Below, one piece after another: positions 10,705 to 20,814 of a DNA stretch of 64,000 bases. Each line of letters starts with the position of its first letter. Within the stretch, counting starts at the first letter, position 1. This DNA comes from Mytilus edulis. Its lineage: Eukaryota; Mollusca; Bivalvia; Mytilida; Mytilidae. The stretch spans positions 43,087,289-43,151,288 of the forward strand of contig NC_092346.1 in the NCBI RefSeq assembly GCF_963676685.1, given 5' to 3'. The position numbers and the translations under genes were made by a program. The notes below the pieces were generated by a model, which searched no databases, had not been told where the DNA came from, and worked only from the letters and a program-made list of their open reading frames with translations.

Positions 10705-13512
10705 TGACGGACCCCGGTTTAGATAATTCCGTAAAGCAAGTAATTGTCCAAGAAGTACAAAATGCAGTATCGGCTTCACAACAAGATACCCTTAACCAAA
10801 TCACAGCTTTGATAGATAACAGACTATCCACATTCCAGGGAAATATCCAGCAGTCTTAGCGAGATATCAGTCAATCCCAGATGTCCAAGATTGAAGAGAC
10901 TTTGTCGGAGAACTATACTTTCCAACGGAAAGGGAACGAAAACCAGTACAAGCATGAGGTTAAAGTCCTGACGAAGTTAACGGAAGCAAAAGCACAGTTA
11001 GACGGACCAGATTTATCCGTAGATTCTATTCATCAAGCTAGAGACAAGATCGTTGAAGGTATGGCAATTGTAAGAGACAGACAGAAACTCATTAAACTCG
11101 CTGATTCATCCGAATTGGGTTGGAGAGTCGTGAAGGAGTACACAACCAATCCAATTGCCGACGACTCCGAAGATGAAAAGAAGATGATAAGAGCGCAAAA
11201 TAGAGCTGAACGTAGGAACAAGTCAGATAAGATAAAGAAGTCAACGAAGACGATCAGGAAAGTGCCCTATTCCACCAAAGAGAGAGATCCAACCCCTACT
11301 TGGAGAACAGGGAGATGTTTCAATTGTGGCAACAGGGGCCATTGGGCAAATGATTGTCCTGAAAAGAAAGATACGATAAGTATATTTACAAATTTTGAAT
11401 GGACTAATTTGTATAATAATATGAACAAATGTTATATTGGTCAAGCTGAAAATTCATTCAGTTCAAATGTAAACAAAGCAGAAGATAAACATACGATAAA
11501 AATTACTCAATCGAAACCAAGTGTTATTGGTGGTCACTTTTTACTAGAAGTTGATATACCTGTCTCACCTGTAGGTAAATTGAGGTCAAAATTACATGAA
11601 TGGAAAGCTATTACTACTAGTACACATATCATTGATGTTATTGAAAACGGGTATAAGTTACCGTTAAAAACGGAACCAGAGGTTATACATTTGAAAAATA
11701 ACAGATCATCTTTAAACAATGCAGAATTTGTTGTTGAAGAGATTTACAAAATTCTTCAAAAAAGGTGCATTTCTGAGGTTTATTCTAAACCAACTGTAGT
11801 AAATCCACTTACAGTGGCATTTAATAAAAATAAACCAAGATTAGTACTAGATTGTGGGCATTTGAATCCACATCTGTTTAAATTTAGGTACAAATACGAG
11901 GATACTAAGATAGCAAGAGATCTCTTTCAAAAACGAGATTATTTATTTAGTTTCGATATTCGATCTGCTTATCATCATTTGGAAATCTCAGATATACACA
12001 TGCAGAACTTTCTTAGGTTTTGCTTGGAATTTTGATGGAAATACGAAATATTTCGTTTTCAATGTTCTTCCTTTCGGTATATCAACTGCAGGGTACATAT
12101 TTACAAAAGTACTTAGAGAAGTAGTTAAGCATTTGCGATCAGAAGACAAAAGGATAATAATGTTTCTAGACGATGGGTTGGGTGGTGATAGCAATTTTGA
12201 AAAATGCATTGAGAGCAGTCAAATAGTTAAATTTAAACTAGAAAATTTGGGATTTTTAATAGCACATGAGAAGTGTTTTTGTTTACCAAGCCAGAGATTA
12301 AAATGGCTAGGGTATACTTGGGATACAAATATAGGTAAAATATTTGTTAATGAAGATAGAATTATAAAAACTGAGAAAAAGATTAGATTTTTAATAGACG
12401 AAACAAACAAAGGGGTGGAATTTTTTGGATCTAGAGTTTTAGCTAGCATTGTAGGTCAGTTGATATCTATGCAGATAGTCATTGGTGACTTAGTTAGATT
12501 GAACACTAGATACCTTTATGATTGTATCATTGGTAGAGCAAGTTGGGATGCACCAGTCAAAATTTGCAAAAAGGCAATTTTTTTTTTTTTCAATAAAGGC
12601 AATTAATGAAATACATTTTTGGTCTATTTCATTGCAAAAGCTCAATGATGCTGGAGTCGACATTTGTAAAGTCGACCAGCTTGATATTGTTGATATAGAA
12701 ATGTTTTGTGACGCCTCACATGTAGGCTTTGGTGGTCAGATTTGAATGCAAAACTTGTTTGCAAGGAAATGTCCGGTAACTGGACATTACGAGAAAGGAA
12801 CGAAAGTTCCACATGGCGCGAATTATAATGCGTTAATAGCTTTGTACAAACTTTTGATAATACATTTAGTGATAAAACCGTCAAAATTTATACAGACAAT
12901 CAAAACGTACCTCACATATTGAGAGTAAGAAGTAAGAAACAGAAATTACAGGCTATAGCTATTGACATTAAACAAACTTGTGTTGATAGCAATATAAACA
13001 TAATTACACAATGGGTTCCGAGAGAGAACAACACACACGCAGACAAGCTCAGTCGACACACTGATCACGATGATTGGGCTATTCGTTCTGATATATTTGA
13101 TGAAATCAATAGCTTATGGGGTCCATATAAAATAGACAGATTCGCCACACACTATAATACACAGTGTGAACGATTTGACTCTAAAATATGGTATCCCGGT
13201 ACGGAAGCAGTTGACGCATTTAGTCAAAACTAAAAAACAGAAACAAATTGGTTAGTTCCACCACCATCAATCATTTCCATGGTCGTACGCAAAGTAGAAA
13301 ACGACTAAGCCAACAGCACGCTTGTTATACCGGAATGGAAATCAGCTCCATTTTGGCCGTTGCTATTCGCATCGAACAATCTCACCAAATTTATTAAAGG
13401 TACAAAGTTTTTACCAAAAGAGCACTCAGTCGTTAAAGGTAGTGGTAAAAATGGCATATTTGGTGAACGTATTCTGAGATTTCATATGTTAGCAATCAAA
13501 CTAGAATTTTAA
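10704..13512 (+). pseudogene. Gag / reverse transcriptase / RNase H polyprotein of the DIRS-like element, broken
   Basis: The likely start is ATG 10704 (MTDPGLDNSVKQVIVQ). An in-frame TAG at 10857-10859 separates it from the long open frame 10881-12035. That frame has a CCHC zinc knuckle, CFNCGNRGHWANDC (about 11313-11356), then the RT: KPRLVLDCGHLNPH and motif A FSFDIRSAYHHLEI (about 11950-11990). One extra base near 12015 shifts the frame. RT then continues (NVLPFGISTAGY, catalytic FLDDGLGG about 12163-12186) to 12606. A partial tandem duplication around a T-run near 12577 breaks the frame again. RNase H follows (MFCDASHVGFGG, YTDNQNV, WVPRENNTHADKLSR), with further stops at 12743, 12826, 13231 and 13306 and a last TAA at 13510. 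The tail FDSKIWYPGTEAVDAFSQN is typical of DIRS polyproteins. Function: self-copying by reverse transcription; here inactive. Confidence 0.88.
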
Positions 13513-13541
13513 TGTAATCAATATTATTTGCAGGTTTAAGA

Positions 13542-14521
13542 TTGGAACAAAACGTCCAGGCTGCCATAAACAACAGTGGTATATCCCCGGACAACAAACT
13601 TAGGAATTTAGCCAACAAGATGTCTAGCTTTATTGTCGAATCCAAAGCCGAAAATACCAGTAAAAAGTACTTTTCTGGTTTCAAACGATGGAAAACTTTT
13701 ATTAATGAACACAACATGTCAGAATTACCTGCTAACCCAGTTCATGTCGCGCTTTATTTGACATATCTTATTGACAAACATTGTTCTCCCAGTGTAATAG
13801 ACTCCGCTGTATATTCTATAAAATGGGCCCATGAGCTTAATGGCTTCAATGATCCTACTAACAATTCGTATGTTAAATCACTGACCGAATCTGTAAATCG
13901 TTTGAACGGTAGACCAGTAGTCAAAAAGGATCCAATTAACAATAATATTCTTATTGATTTATGTTCATTGTATGAAAGTTCAGAAGATTTATTGATAGTT
14001 CGTGATTTGACCATGATTTTGATAGGTTTTTCAGGGTTTTTGCGTTACGATGAGCTTAGCTCTTTAATATGTAAAGATATCACAGTTTTCGATGATTATT
14101 TAGAGATACACATTTCACGTAGTAAAACTGATCAATACCGACAGGGTAATAAAATTTTGATTTCAAAAGGTAGCACTTTAGCTTGTCCACTCAAAATGTA
14201 CAATAGATATATTAAGTTAGCTAGTCTAGATGAGAAATCTGATTTATTTGTTTTTAGACCTATATTTAGATCTAAGGGTATAGCAAAATTGATACATAAG
14301 CTAAAGAGAATATTGTAAAAAGGATTAGAATTGTCGCCCCTTATCTTAATCTATGTTTACATTCTCTTCGTTCAGGCGGTGCTACCGCTGCTGCCCAGTC
14401 TGATGTGAACGAAATGTGCATTAAGAGACACGGGAGGTGGAAGTCCGACACAAGTAAGGACGGGTACATAGATGATACATTTGAAAAGAGAATGTCAGTT
14501 TCACAAACACTTGGGTTGTAA
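13542..14521 (+). pseudogene. Tyrosine recombinase of the DIRS-like element, frameshifted
   Basis: An integrase-type core is readable. The N-terminal SAM-like part holds NTSKKYFSGFKRWKTFI. The catalytic Arg is in GFLRYDEL (about 14040), and Lys in HISRSKTDQ. A one-base frameshift near 14290 ends the first frame at 14318. The second frame then gives LHSLRSGGATAAA (H-x-x-R), RHGRWKSD (His) and the nucleophile Tyr in DGYIDD, with TAA at 14519-14521. So the full R-K-HxxR-H-Y set is present, split over two frames. No ATG lies upstream before a TAA; the frame opens right after TATTATTTGCAG, which resembles a splice acceptor. The first in-frame Met is about 13620. Confidence 0.88.
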
Positions 14522-14554
14522 ACTGAACTTTGCCCGCCCTTTCTTTGTGGTTCT

Positions 14555-14635
14555 AGTATTGCCGGGCTATCGGCTATATATAGTATTTTAGTATTTATTG
14601 ATATGCCTAGAAATAGTATTTAGTAAAGTTGATAC
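14555..14635 (+). repeat. B1 split direct repeat
   Basis: 81 bp from AGTATTGCCGGGCTATCGGC to GTTGATAC. It lies 33 bp after the recombinase stop, and A2 follows after 5 bp. Repeated at 15246-15326. Confidence 0.9.
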
Positions 14636-14640
14636 TTATT

Positions 14641-14827
14641 ATTTCCAACGGTTCGATAGTATAGTGGGAAATTATTGTAAAAACGGTACTAGTGAATACT
14701 ATTAATACGGGTACTTCTTATGTACACGTATATACATACATGTATCACGTGATACTGATATTTAGCGGGAATATTTTCCCTTGTTGGTCACTTCTAGCCA
14801 AGCATCAGACTGGACAACAGTGAAATA
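14641..14827 (+). repeat. A2 split direct repeat
   Basis: 187 bp copy of A1, adjacent to B1. The B1-A2 junction is where a circular intermediate would join the element ends. Confidence 0.9.
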
Positions 14828-15245
14828 AATTTCATTTTCAATTGAATTGTTATTCTAATTTGTATTTAGTAGGGATTTATATAGTAACTTGATTTATTAT
14901 TTACTTCTTATAGTATATTTATTCAGTTATACACAGTCCAAGTGTACCTCTCGAGACGGTCTTCCGAGCATTTAGGTTTGGACACAGGTTTCCAAAATTT
15001 TCCACTTTATTTAAAATGTAGTCTTTTGACTGCAGTTTAAATGGAGTTCGAACCGAGGTAAATCGTTTTGATTGGTTTTTCCTGACCGGCGGGATCGTTT
15101 ATGACAGAGCCCATATTTTTGAACACAATTTACTCATTTTCCTAAAGAATTCCTCATGAAAGTTTATTTAGAGTGCATTGATACTTAAGCTTCATGTAAT
15201 TGTGTATATCTGTTATATTTATATTAATAAAATATGGGGTCCACC

Positions 15246-15326
15246 AGTATTGCTGGGCTATCGGCTATATATAGTATTTTAGTATTTATTGATATGCCTA
15301 GAAATAGTATTTAGTAAAGTTGATAC
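15246..15326 (+). repeat. B2 split direct repeat, right end of DIRS-like element
   Basis: 81 bp copy of B1 (AGTATTGCTGGGCTATCGGC to GTTGATAC). It defines the right terminus; the following sequence AGCCTTTTCC is unlike that after B1. Confidence 0.88.
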
Positions 15327-15660
15327 AGCCTTTTCCACCCTTTTACAATACTTTTTGTAAAGTATGCTGTTTGGTATTTACATAGGAAAAGCATTATATC
15401 TCATAAAGTGTAAATCAATAAATACGATTTGATGTGAAAAAAGTTGCGAAAAATTCATGTATATATACGATTTGCACAATGCCCTCACCCAGTTAGTCGT
15501 AGTCATGTCCTAATGTTTTCAAATTCAAATTGTCCATGCTGGTTTAAATATCATGCCGCTTAATTCTTCTCTGAAAATTCAATTCCTCTTAAGCAGCCGT
15601 GAATTTTGTTTCATAATATTACAATTGAAAATAGTGTCACTCATTCAGTATGCTGTTTTA
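15327..15660. other. Interior of composite element, nothing recognised
   Basis: AT-rich sequence with no coding potential or clear repeat match in the window. Confidence 0.4.
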
Positions 15661-15852
15661 CTATAGTAGAACACATAGAAAGATAGGCGAAAAATATCAA
15701 AGGATTATTCAAACTCAGAAGTCGAAAACAAACCGTCAACGCCATGACTAAAAAAAAAAACACACACACACAACATGTAAACTAAAGGCTGAGCAACACG
15801 AACCCCACCAAAAACTTGGGGTAATCTCAGCTGCTCCGGAAGGGTAAATATA
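15661..15852 (-). repeat. Tail-only copy of the Penelope-like 3' end, interrupted
   Basis: It aligns with 4118-4425 (AACACGAACCCCACCAAAAA, GCTCCGGAAGGGTAA). It is interrupted at 15853 by the Tc1-like element and resumes at 17156-17185 (TAGATCCAGCTTCACATGTG, then GACACCCGTTA), matching CAGATCCTGCTCCACATGCG and GCACCCGTCGT in the intact copy. Confidence 0.7.
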
Positions 15853-17153
15853 CAGTCCGCCAAAAGTTAAGCACCACATGTTTTTATTGCACAGATTTTT
15901 TTTCAAATTTAAAAAATCAATTATTCCACGAAAAAAATAAAACAATCATATAGCAATTTTGCTAATGTATACCATAAACAAACCAGAAATGTAATTTTAG
16001 TCAATTATGAAGGTTCTATGCATGTAGGTTTTCCGATTATAGAAATAGTGTAAATTACTGAATTCAGAAACAGAATTTAAGTTTCACTTTGATTTTATTT
16101 TTTTACAAAAAATAATCACCCAATATTATTAAAACTTTCTACACATAAGCTTTGGTATGTTTGGCAATTTCAATGACAACATTGAGTCAATAGCATGCAT
16201 AACAACCTCATTCCCGGTAGAGTTTCAAAACACGACGTTTCTTTCTCGGTATAAGCCTTCAAGCTTTAGTTTAGGAAATCTGTTGCATTAAACAACAAAT
16301 ACCACTTTTAAATCTACAAAATATTGTGAAGGTGGATCTCTGTGATTGAGATTTCCGCCAATGGCATCTCAGACATGTTTGATAGGGTTTATGTATGGGG
16401 ACATGGAAGGCTAAAACATAGTGAAAGTGGCTTGATGCTCTTTGGACTCGGTTAAAATCCTTGCTCTGTGTGTTCTAGCGTTGTCGTCCATGTACAAGAG
16501 TCTTGGCAATGTAGACGCAGGTTGGGGACTATTAAAATGAGGGACTACAATGTTTTAAGGCTCCAAATCTCTGTTTGTCTGTCCGTTTATGCTACCCTGC
16601 AGAACATGCACACCCAGCTTATAACGGTATAAGAAGCAACCCCGTACTGGATCACCCCAGCACTGAATGCAGTCCTTGTGCAAACATTGTTTTTGGTCAT
16701 AGGCCGTTTTGTTTCCCCTCGAAATTCGTATTTTGGCGTCTACTGGCAGTAAAAGAAACTGACTACCATCTGAACAATGAGTGTTTTGTCAGCTTCTTTT
16801 GTTCAAGCATAGATAGTCATTATCCCATTAATACCTGACGGTGGAGTACTTTCCTGTAAGTATAGGTCTCTATACACCAAGACTTGCTCTTCAGTTGCCT
16901 CTGAGAAGTCGACTGACCAATGAACGAACACTTACACGACCACCTGGAGAAACTGTGTACTTGTAAACGCGCAGATGACATTTGATAAGAGGTTGCTAGA
17001 CTGCTTTATCGGAGTTCAATCTTTTTGGTCGTAATTGATTTTCTTAGTGTATGTTGAAGGTAATTCATAACACCAAACATTAATATTTTTTTCGCAATAG
17101 TTAAAAAAATATTGCAAGTTATATTTCGGTGGTGCTTAACTTTTGGCGGACTG
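15853..17153 (-). mobile_element. Tc1/mariner-like DNA transposon with decayed transposase
   Basis: 1301 bp, with perfect 25 bp inverted ends beginning CAGTCCGCCAAAAGTTAAGC. It sits in a TA-rich site (TATA on the left, CATA on the right) inside the tail repeat. On the minus strand a broken transposase can be read between about 17000 and 16180: FLLLPVDAKIRISRGNK, LYMDDNARTHRARI (second catalytic Asp, near 16487) and SPYINPIKHV (site of the final acidic residue of the Tc1 DDE triad; the usual Glu of NPIEHVW is Lys here). Several stops and frame changes interrupt it, so it is inactive. Size and ends fit the Tc1 family well. Confidence 0.85.
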
Positions 17154-17185
17154 CATAGATCCAGCTTCACATGTGACACCCGTTA

Positions 17186-17606
17186 ACATAGACATGTATT
17201 TATATTCATTCACCCAAAAGTACAAAAGGAATATTGAGAAATTTGATAGTTACTTTTATTCATATTGGTAGTCTTTAATGATTTTGGTGCTATGTCAAGA
17301 CAACTAAAAACTCATTCTGCTCTGTTCTTTTTTTTATGAGGGAAATGATACTTTATTTTACACTACGCACCTGATCGTTTGGATGTTTTTACTGGCCAGA
17401 CACCCGATTTTCCAAGATATCACTGATATATCATTTACTAATTAACACCTGATCCAGAAAAGTTCCTTGAAATAACCCAGAATCAACGGCCTGTTGGACC
17501 TGTTTGATGTTGTTCAATTTACCACAACTCTTTGCGGAAGCAAAGGAACATGTAAATCCAAAATTGCGTTTTACCTGGTTTCCTGTAATGATTAGTTTTG
17601 ATTAAA
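17186..17606. other. Interior of composite element, nothing recognised
   Basis: No open frame or repeat with a match elsewhere in the window. Confidence 0.35.
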
Positions 17607-17615
17607 TAGTTTATA

Positions 17616-18456
17616 GGCACTAGCTACGGTTACATGGAAATGTAACAATAATAAAAATATTATTGTTACATTGGAGACTAAATGCCGGAATGCATGGCTG
17701 GGTAAGGACCTGACTAATTACGAATGTAACAATAATTATTGAGGCTACGGTTACATTACGTTATTGTTACACGAAAAACAGCAATGTACGATGCGACTAG
17801 TAATATGTACTAAATAATAAAAGACATTTATTTTATATTTACAATACACACAATTATTACATACAATTTCTTTAATTTTTTTTTTATTTACAATGACATT
17901 TTCTACATATCCAGTCAGTGGTTTTTGGAGCATGTTCAAGTCCGACACATTTTTGATGAAACCACTCCAAGCAGACACACCAGTGATGCCGCATTGTGAT
18001 CGTCCGTATCGCATACCGTGCATTAACATGCACATTATAATAACTGAAGATCGTTAACTGCAAGACTATTGTCTTGGTGTATATTGTACATCTTAGACGA
18101 CGATACTCTTTTCCGAACTATATTTTTCGCCTTTGGTCAATGGCACTACTAATCTGAAGTACATTGTAGTATCTTTAATAACATCAAAACCATTAATACG
18201 TCATTATTACAAGTATTATTAAGTACATATGAAAAGAAGTAAGCAACAAAACTATGTAGATTTAAGTTTAATAAATCTAGCGTACATTGCTGTTTTTCGT
18301 GTAACAATAACGCAATGTAACCGTAGCCTCAATATTTATTGTTACATTCGTAATTAATCGGTTCCTTACCCAACTTTGCATTCCGGCAATTAGTCTCCAA
18401 TGTAACAATAATATTTTTCATTATTGTTACATTTTCATGTAACCGTAGCCAGTGCC
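17616..18456. mobile_element. Mutator-like non-autonomous element, 175 bp TIRs, 9 bp target duplication
   Basis: 841 bp. The long inverted ends are 17616-17790 and 18281-18456, starting GGCACTAGCTACGGTTACAT and GGCACTGGCTACGGTTACAT on their outward-facing strands. Directly outside is an exact 9 bp duplication, TAGTTTATA, at 17607-17615 and 18457-18465. Nine-base duplications with long inverted ends are the hallmark of Mutator-like elements. The TIRs are rich in TGTAACAATA/TATTGTTACA motifs. The roughly 490 bp middle has no transposase but carries a PHD-finger-like frame. Confidence 0.85.
17884..18117 (-). pseudogene. PHD-finger-like fragment inside the Mutator-like element
   Basis: A minus-strand open frame of 78 codons lies between a TAG (18118-18120) and TAA (17884-17886). 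It contains WCVCLEWFHQKCVGL, then a short linker and WICRKC, the C-terminal half of a PHD zinc finger (C-x2-C, W-F-H, C, W-x-C-x2-C). The usual first Cys pair is not clear, so the finger is incomplete. No good start codon precedes it; the frame may be a spliced-in exon or a captured remnant. PHD fingers bind histone H3 tails in host proteins. Whether it came from a host gene or from the transposase of an autonomous relative is unknown. Confidence 0.6.
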
Positions 18457-18581
18457 TAGTTTATATGGGGCTTTTTCAAAATATGAAATAAATATATCTG
18501 TAAGGTGTCCTTAAAGATTTTTTGGCGCAATCCTTGATGACAGCACATAGTTGCAACTGCGACATTTACGTAAATATATAA

Positions 18582-19085
18582 AAAGAAGATGTGGTATGAT
18601 TGCCAATGAGACAACTCTCCACAAGAGACCAAAAGCCCATACCGCATCGTCAGCTATGAAAGGTCCCGAAATGACAATGTAAAACATTTCAAACGAGAAA
18701 ACTAACGGCCTTATTTATGTTCCAAAAAACGAACCAAAATCAAATAATTATATGTAACACATAAACAAACGACAACCACTGAATTACAGGCTCCTGGCTT
18801 GGGACAGACACATACATACAGGCGGGGTTAAACATATTAGCGGGGTCCCCCATAACCTGGGACAGTGGTATAACATTTCAACATAAGAACGAACTATAAA
18901 AATCAGTTGAAAATGATTAACTCGTCAGATGGACACACATACAAGTAGATGTGGCCGGGTACTTGTACATCAAAGCGACAAAAAGACACTTGGTACAGAT
19001 CTGAGAGCACTCCGACTCGCAGTTAACTGACAGATAGTTCAAAGCCACTAACAACTAATAAAAAATCATGCATCTAAGACGTACA
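18582..19085 (+). repeat. Dispersed repeat family A, copy 2 (most complete)
   Basis: It begins AAAGAAGATGTGGTATGATTG and runs through GACAACTCTCCACAAGAGAC, GAGAAAACTAACGGCC, GGCGGGGTTAAACATATTAG, GGGACAGTGGTATAACA and AAGACACTTGGTACAGATC to AATCATGCATCTAAGAC. It lacks a shared long open frame. Confidence 0.75.
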
Positions 19086-20220
19086 TTTGAAGCATTGATG
19101 ATATTATTATAATATAGACGGTAACGCATTATGTTTGAGCACCCTATATGTTGCAGCATCTTGCAGAGAATGCATGTTTGAGATACTTAATTAGCGGACT
19201 TTGAATGCACAAAGTCTCCTTTTGTCCATTCATCAGGTATCAAGCTGGTATTGATGACTGTTGAAAAATAGGTGAATAATAATATGATAGCTGCTCGTTC
19301 ATTATATATTTTTTAGATCTATTTTTGTTTTACATTCTATGGTCTATTTCTTCTGGCCCTCGTACATTTAATGTATTGAATCCATATTCTAATTTTGTTC
19401 TCGCCCATACTGAAGATTTTGGATGTAAAGGTTTATTTAGTGGTACATATTTAGTTGATGTCACAGGCACTTGTCTCAGAATGTTTTCCTCCTATATACC
19501 TTAATGTGATATATATGTTAGCGTATCTAGTTTAAAAACTGTGTTGGATAACCCTGCATGTCAGCCAAGTTAGCCGACATGGTGAAAATTAAAACATAGG
19601 GATAAAGTGCAGGTATTGTCTATTAAAAACGCTATGAATAACGAAAACATGATGAAAAACATGTCTAATCTGATATCATTCTTTCAAAATGAGTTTTACT
19701 GCGTGTATTGCTTCATATGTGTGGCTAGAGGTATAGGGGAGGGTTAGGATCTCACAAAACAAGTTTAACCCGCCGCATTTTTGCGCCTGTCCCAGGTCAG
19801 AACCACTGGCCTTTGTTAGTCTTGTATATATTTTTAATTTAATCTCATTTATATGTTTTGGAGTTTAGTGTGACATTTTCACTGAGCTTTTTAGGGGCCA
19901 GCTGATACCACCTCGGGCGCAGTATTTTCTCGCTGCGTTGAAGACCCATTGGTGGCCTTCGGACGTAGTCTGCTCTTTGGTCTGGTTGTTGCCTCTTTGA
20001 CATATTCCTCGTTGTCATTCTCAATTTTATTAGAATGTTGATCTCTACCTAATGTCCATTCACATCAAAACGGTCAAATGACTTCTTATAGGCGTTTATT
20101 TCGACCTTATATGACGAATTTTCTCACTTGCATGTTCGCCTGTTATATTGATATATATAATAAATATATAGAAACTTTTAATAGCAAAACTTACCAGCAA
20201 GACAAGATCTTTTGATTTTC
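19086..20220. other. Interior of composite element: repeat fragments, no gene
   Basis: The stretch 19745-19810 is an inverted fragment of family A (TTTAACCCGCCGCATTTTTG, CTGTCCCAGG). The stretch 19880-20040 is a further dispersed repeat (CTGCTCTTTGGTCTGGTTGT, CTCTTTGACATATTCCTCG), with a piece at 9108-9160. No coding region is seen. Confidence 0.5.
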
Positions 20221-20312
20221 ATAGTTCTTTATTCCTTCCCTTAAATTCCGTCTATATATAAACAATCTTTCCGTTTCTGTTTCCGTTCCGTTTTCGCCGT
20301 TTAGCAACACCC

Positions 20313-20575
20313 GTTTGAACCCGTCGACCTGGAACTTATCAATTATTGGTAATTTTAATTATTTGGAAAACAAATGGGCCTGAAATGGAGTAATTTGTAA
20401 TCAACAGCATTGCCCTATTTTAGTTATAAATAAGATTTTTAGTACTGGTATTGTCATCTGATATAGTCATGCTAATCATAAGATGCACAGTTTTCTCTGC
20501 TTTCAAAAATGTTCTGTGTAATTGAACCCGTCGACCTGGAACTTATCAAATATTGGTAATATTAAGTTTTTGGAA
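20313..20575 (+). repeat. Repeat R array, middle piece
   Basis: It continues the unit broken at 9762 (CCGTCGACCTGGAACTTATC) and then enters a second unit with the same order of blocks (TTTTTAGTACTGG, GATGCACAGTTTTCTC, CCCGTCGACCTGGAACTTAT). The unit period is about 211 bp. It is broken at AAGTTTTTGGAA by the LINE. Confidence 0.75.
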
Positions 20576-20814
20576 TATGGCCGCCGAGCTGTCAACACCA
20601 TAAAAATCAGCTCCTCAGTTTTTGCAGAATTTAGTTATTTTTTCAAAGTGCCAGTAATTAAAACCAATACCAAAGGATGAAGAAGTGAATTTGGATTCTT
20701 AATATATATGTTTTGAAGAAATTTGAAGTGGAATTACTTACCTATGAGCTTCTAAAGAATTTCCATTTGGATCTTTAGAGTTAAATTATTGTTTTTCTGT
20801 TGTGAGTAGTTATA

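Larger units (their letters stand above)
10518..15326 (+). mobile_element. DIRS/Ngaro-like tyrosine-recombinase retrotransposon with split direct repeats
   Basis: The order is A1 (10518-10704), gag-RT-RNase H, tyrosine recombinase, B1 (14555-14635), A2 (14641-14827), B2 (15246-15326). A1 and A2 are both 187 bp and nearly identical. B1 and B2 are both 81 bp with about one mismatch. This A1-ORFs-B1-A2-B2 layout is the split-direct-repeat structure of PAT/Ngaro-type elements, which circularise and reinsert by a tyrosine recombinase and so leave no target duplication. A 418 bp unique stretch separates A2 and B2. The copy is dead: it has nonsense codons, frameshifts and a small internal duplication. 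Confidence 0.9.
9763..20312. mobile_element. 10.5 kb composite interval with TIRs and 10 bp target duplication
   Basis: The left end reads GGGTGTTGCTAAACGGCG followed by a purine tract of CGGAAACGGAAAACGG type (to about 9834). The right end is the reverse complement, CGCCGTTTAGCAACACCC, preceded by the matching tract. Directly outside are GTTTGAACTC (9753-9762) and GTTTGAACCC (20313-20322), a 10 bp duplication with one mismatch. The flanks join into an uninterrupted repeat R unit (GTTTGAACCCGTCGACCTGG). The interior holds later insertions: the DIRS element, the Tc1 relic and the Mutator-like element. The original element would then have been about 3.6 kb. No transposase of its own was recognised. 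The 9-11 bp duplication would fit a Mutator-like element. Confidence 0.65.

Noticed and set aside
17751..18035. 94-codon minus-strand frame as the product of the Mutator-like element
   Set aside because: The PHD-like Cys/His/Trp pattern is in another frame (17884-18117); this ATG frame is a shadow of it.
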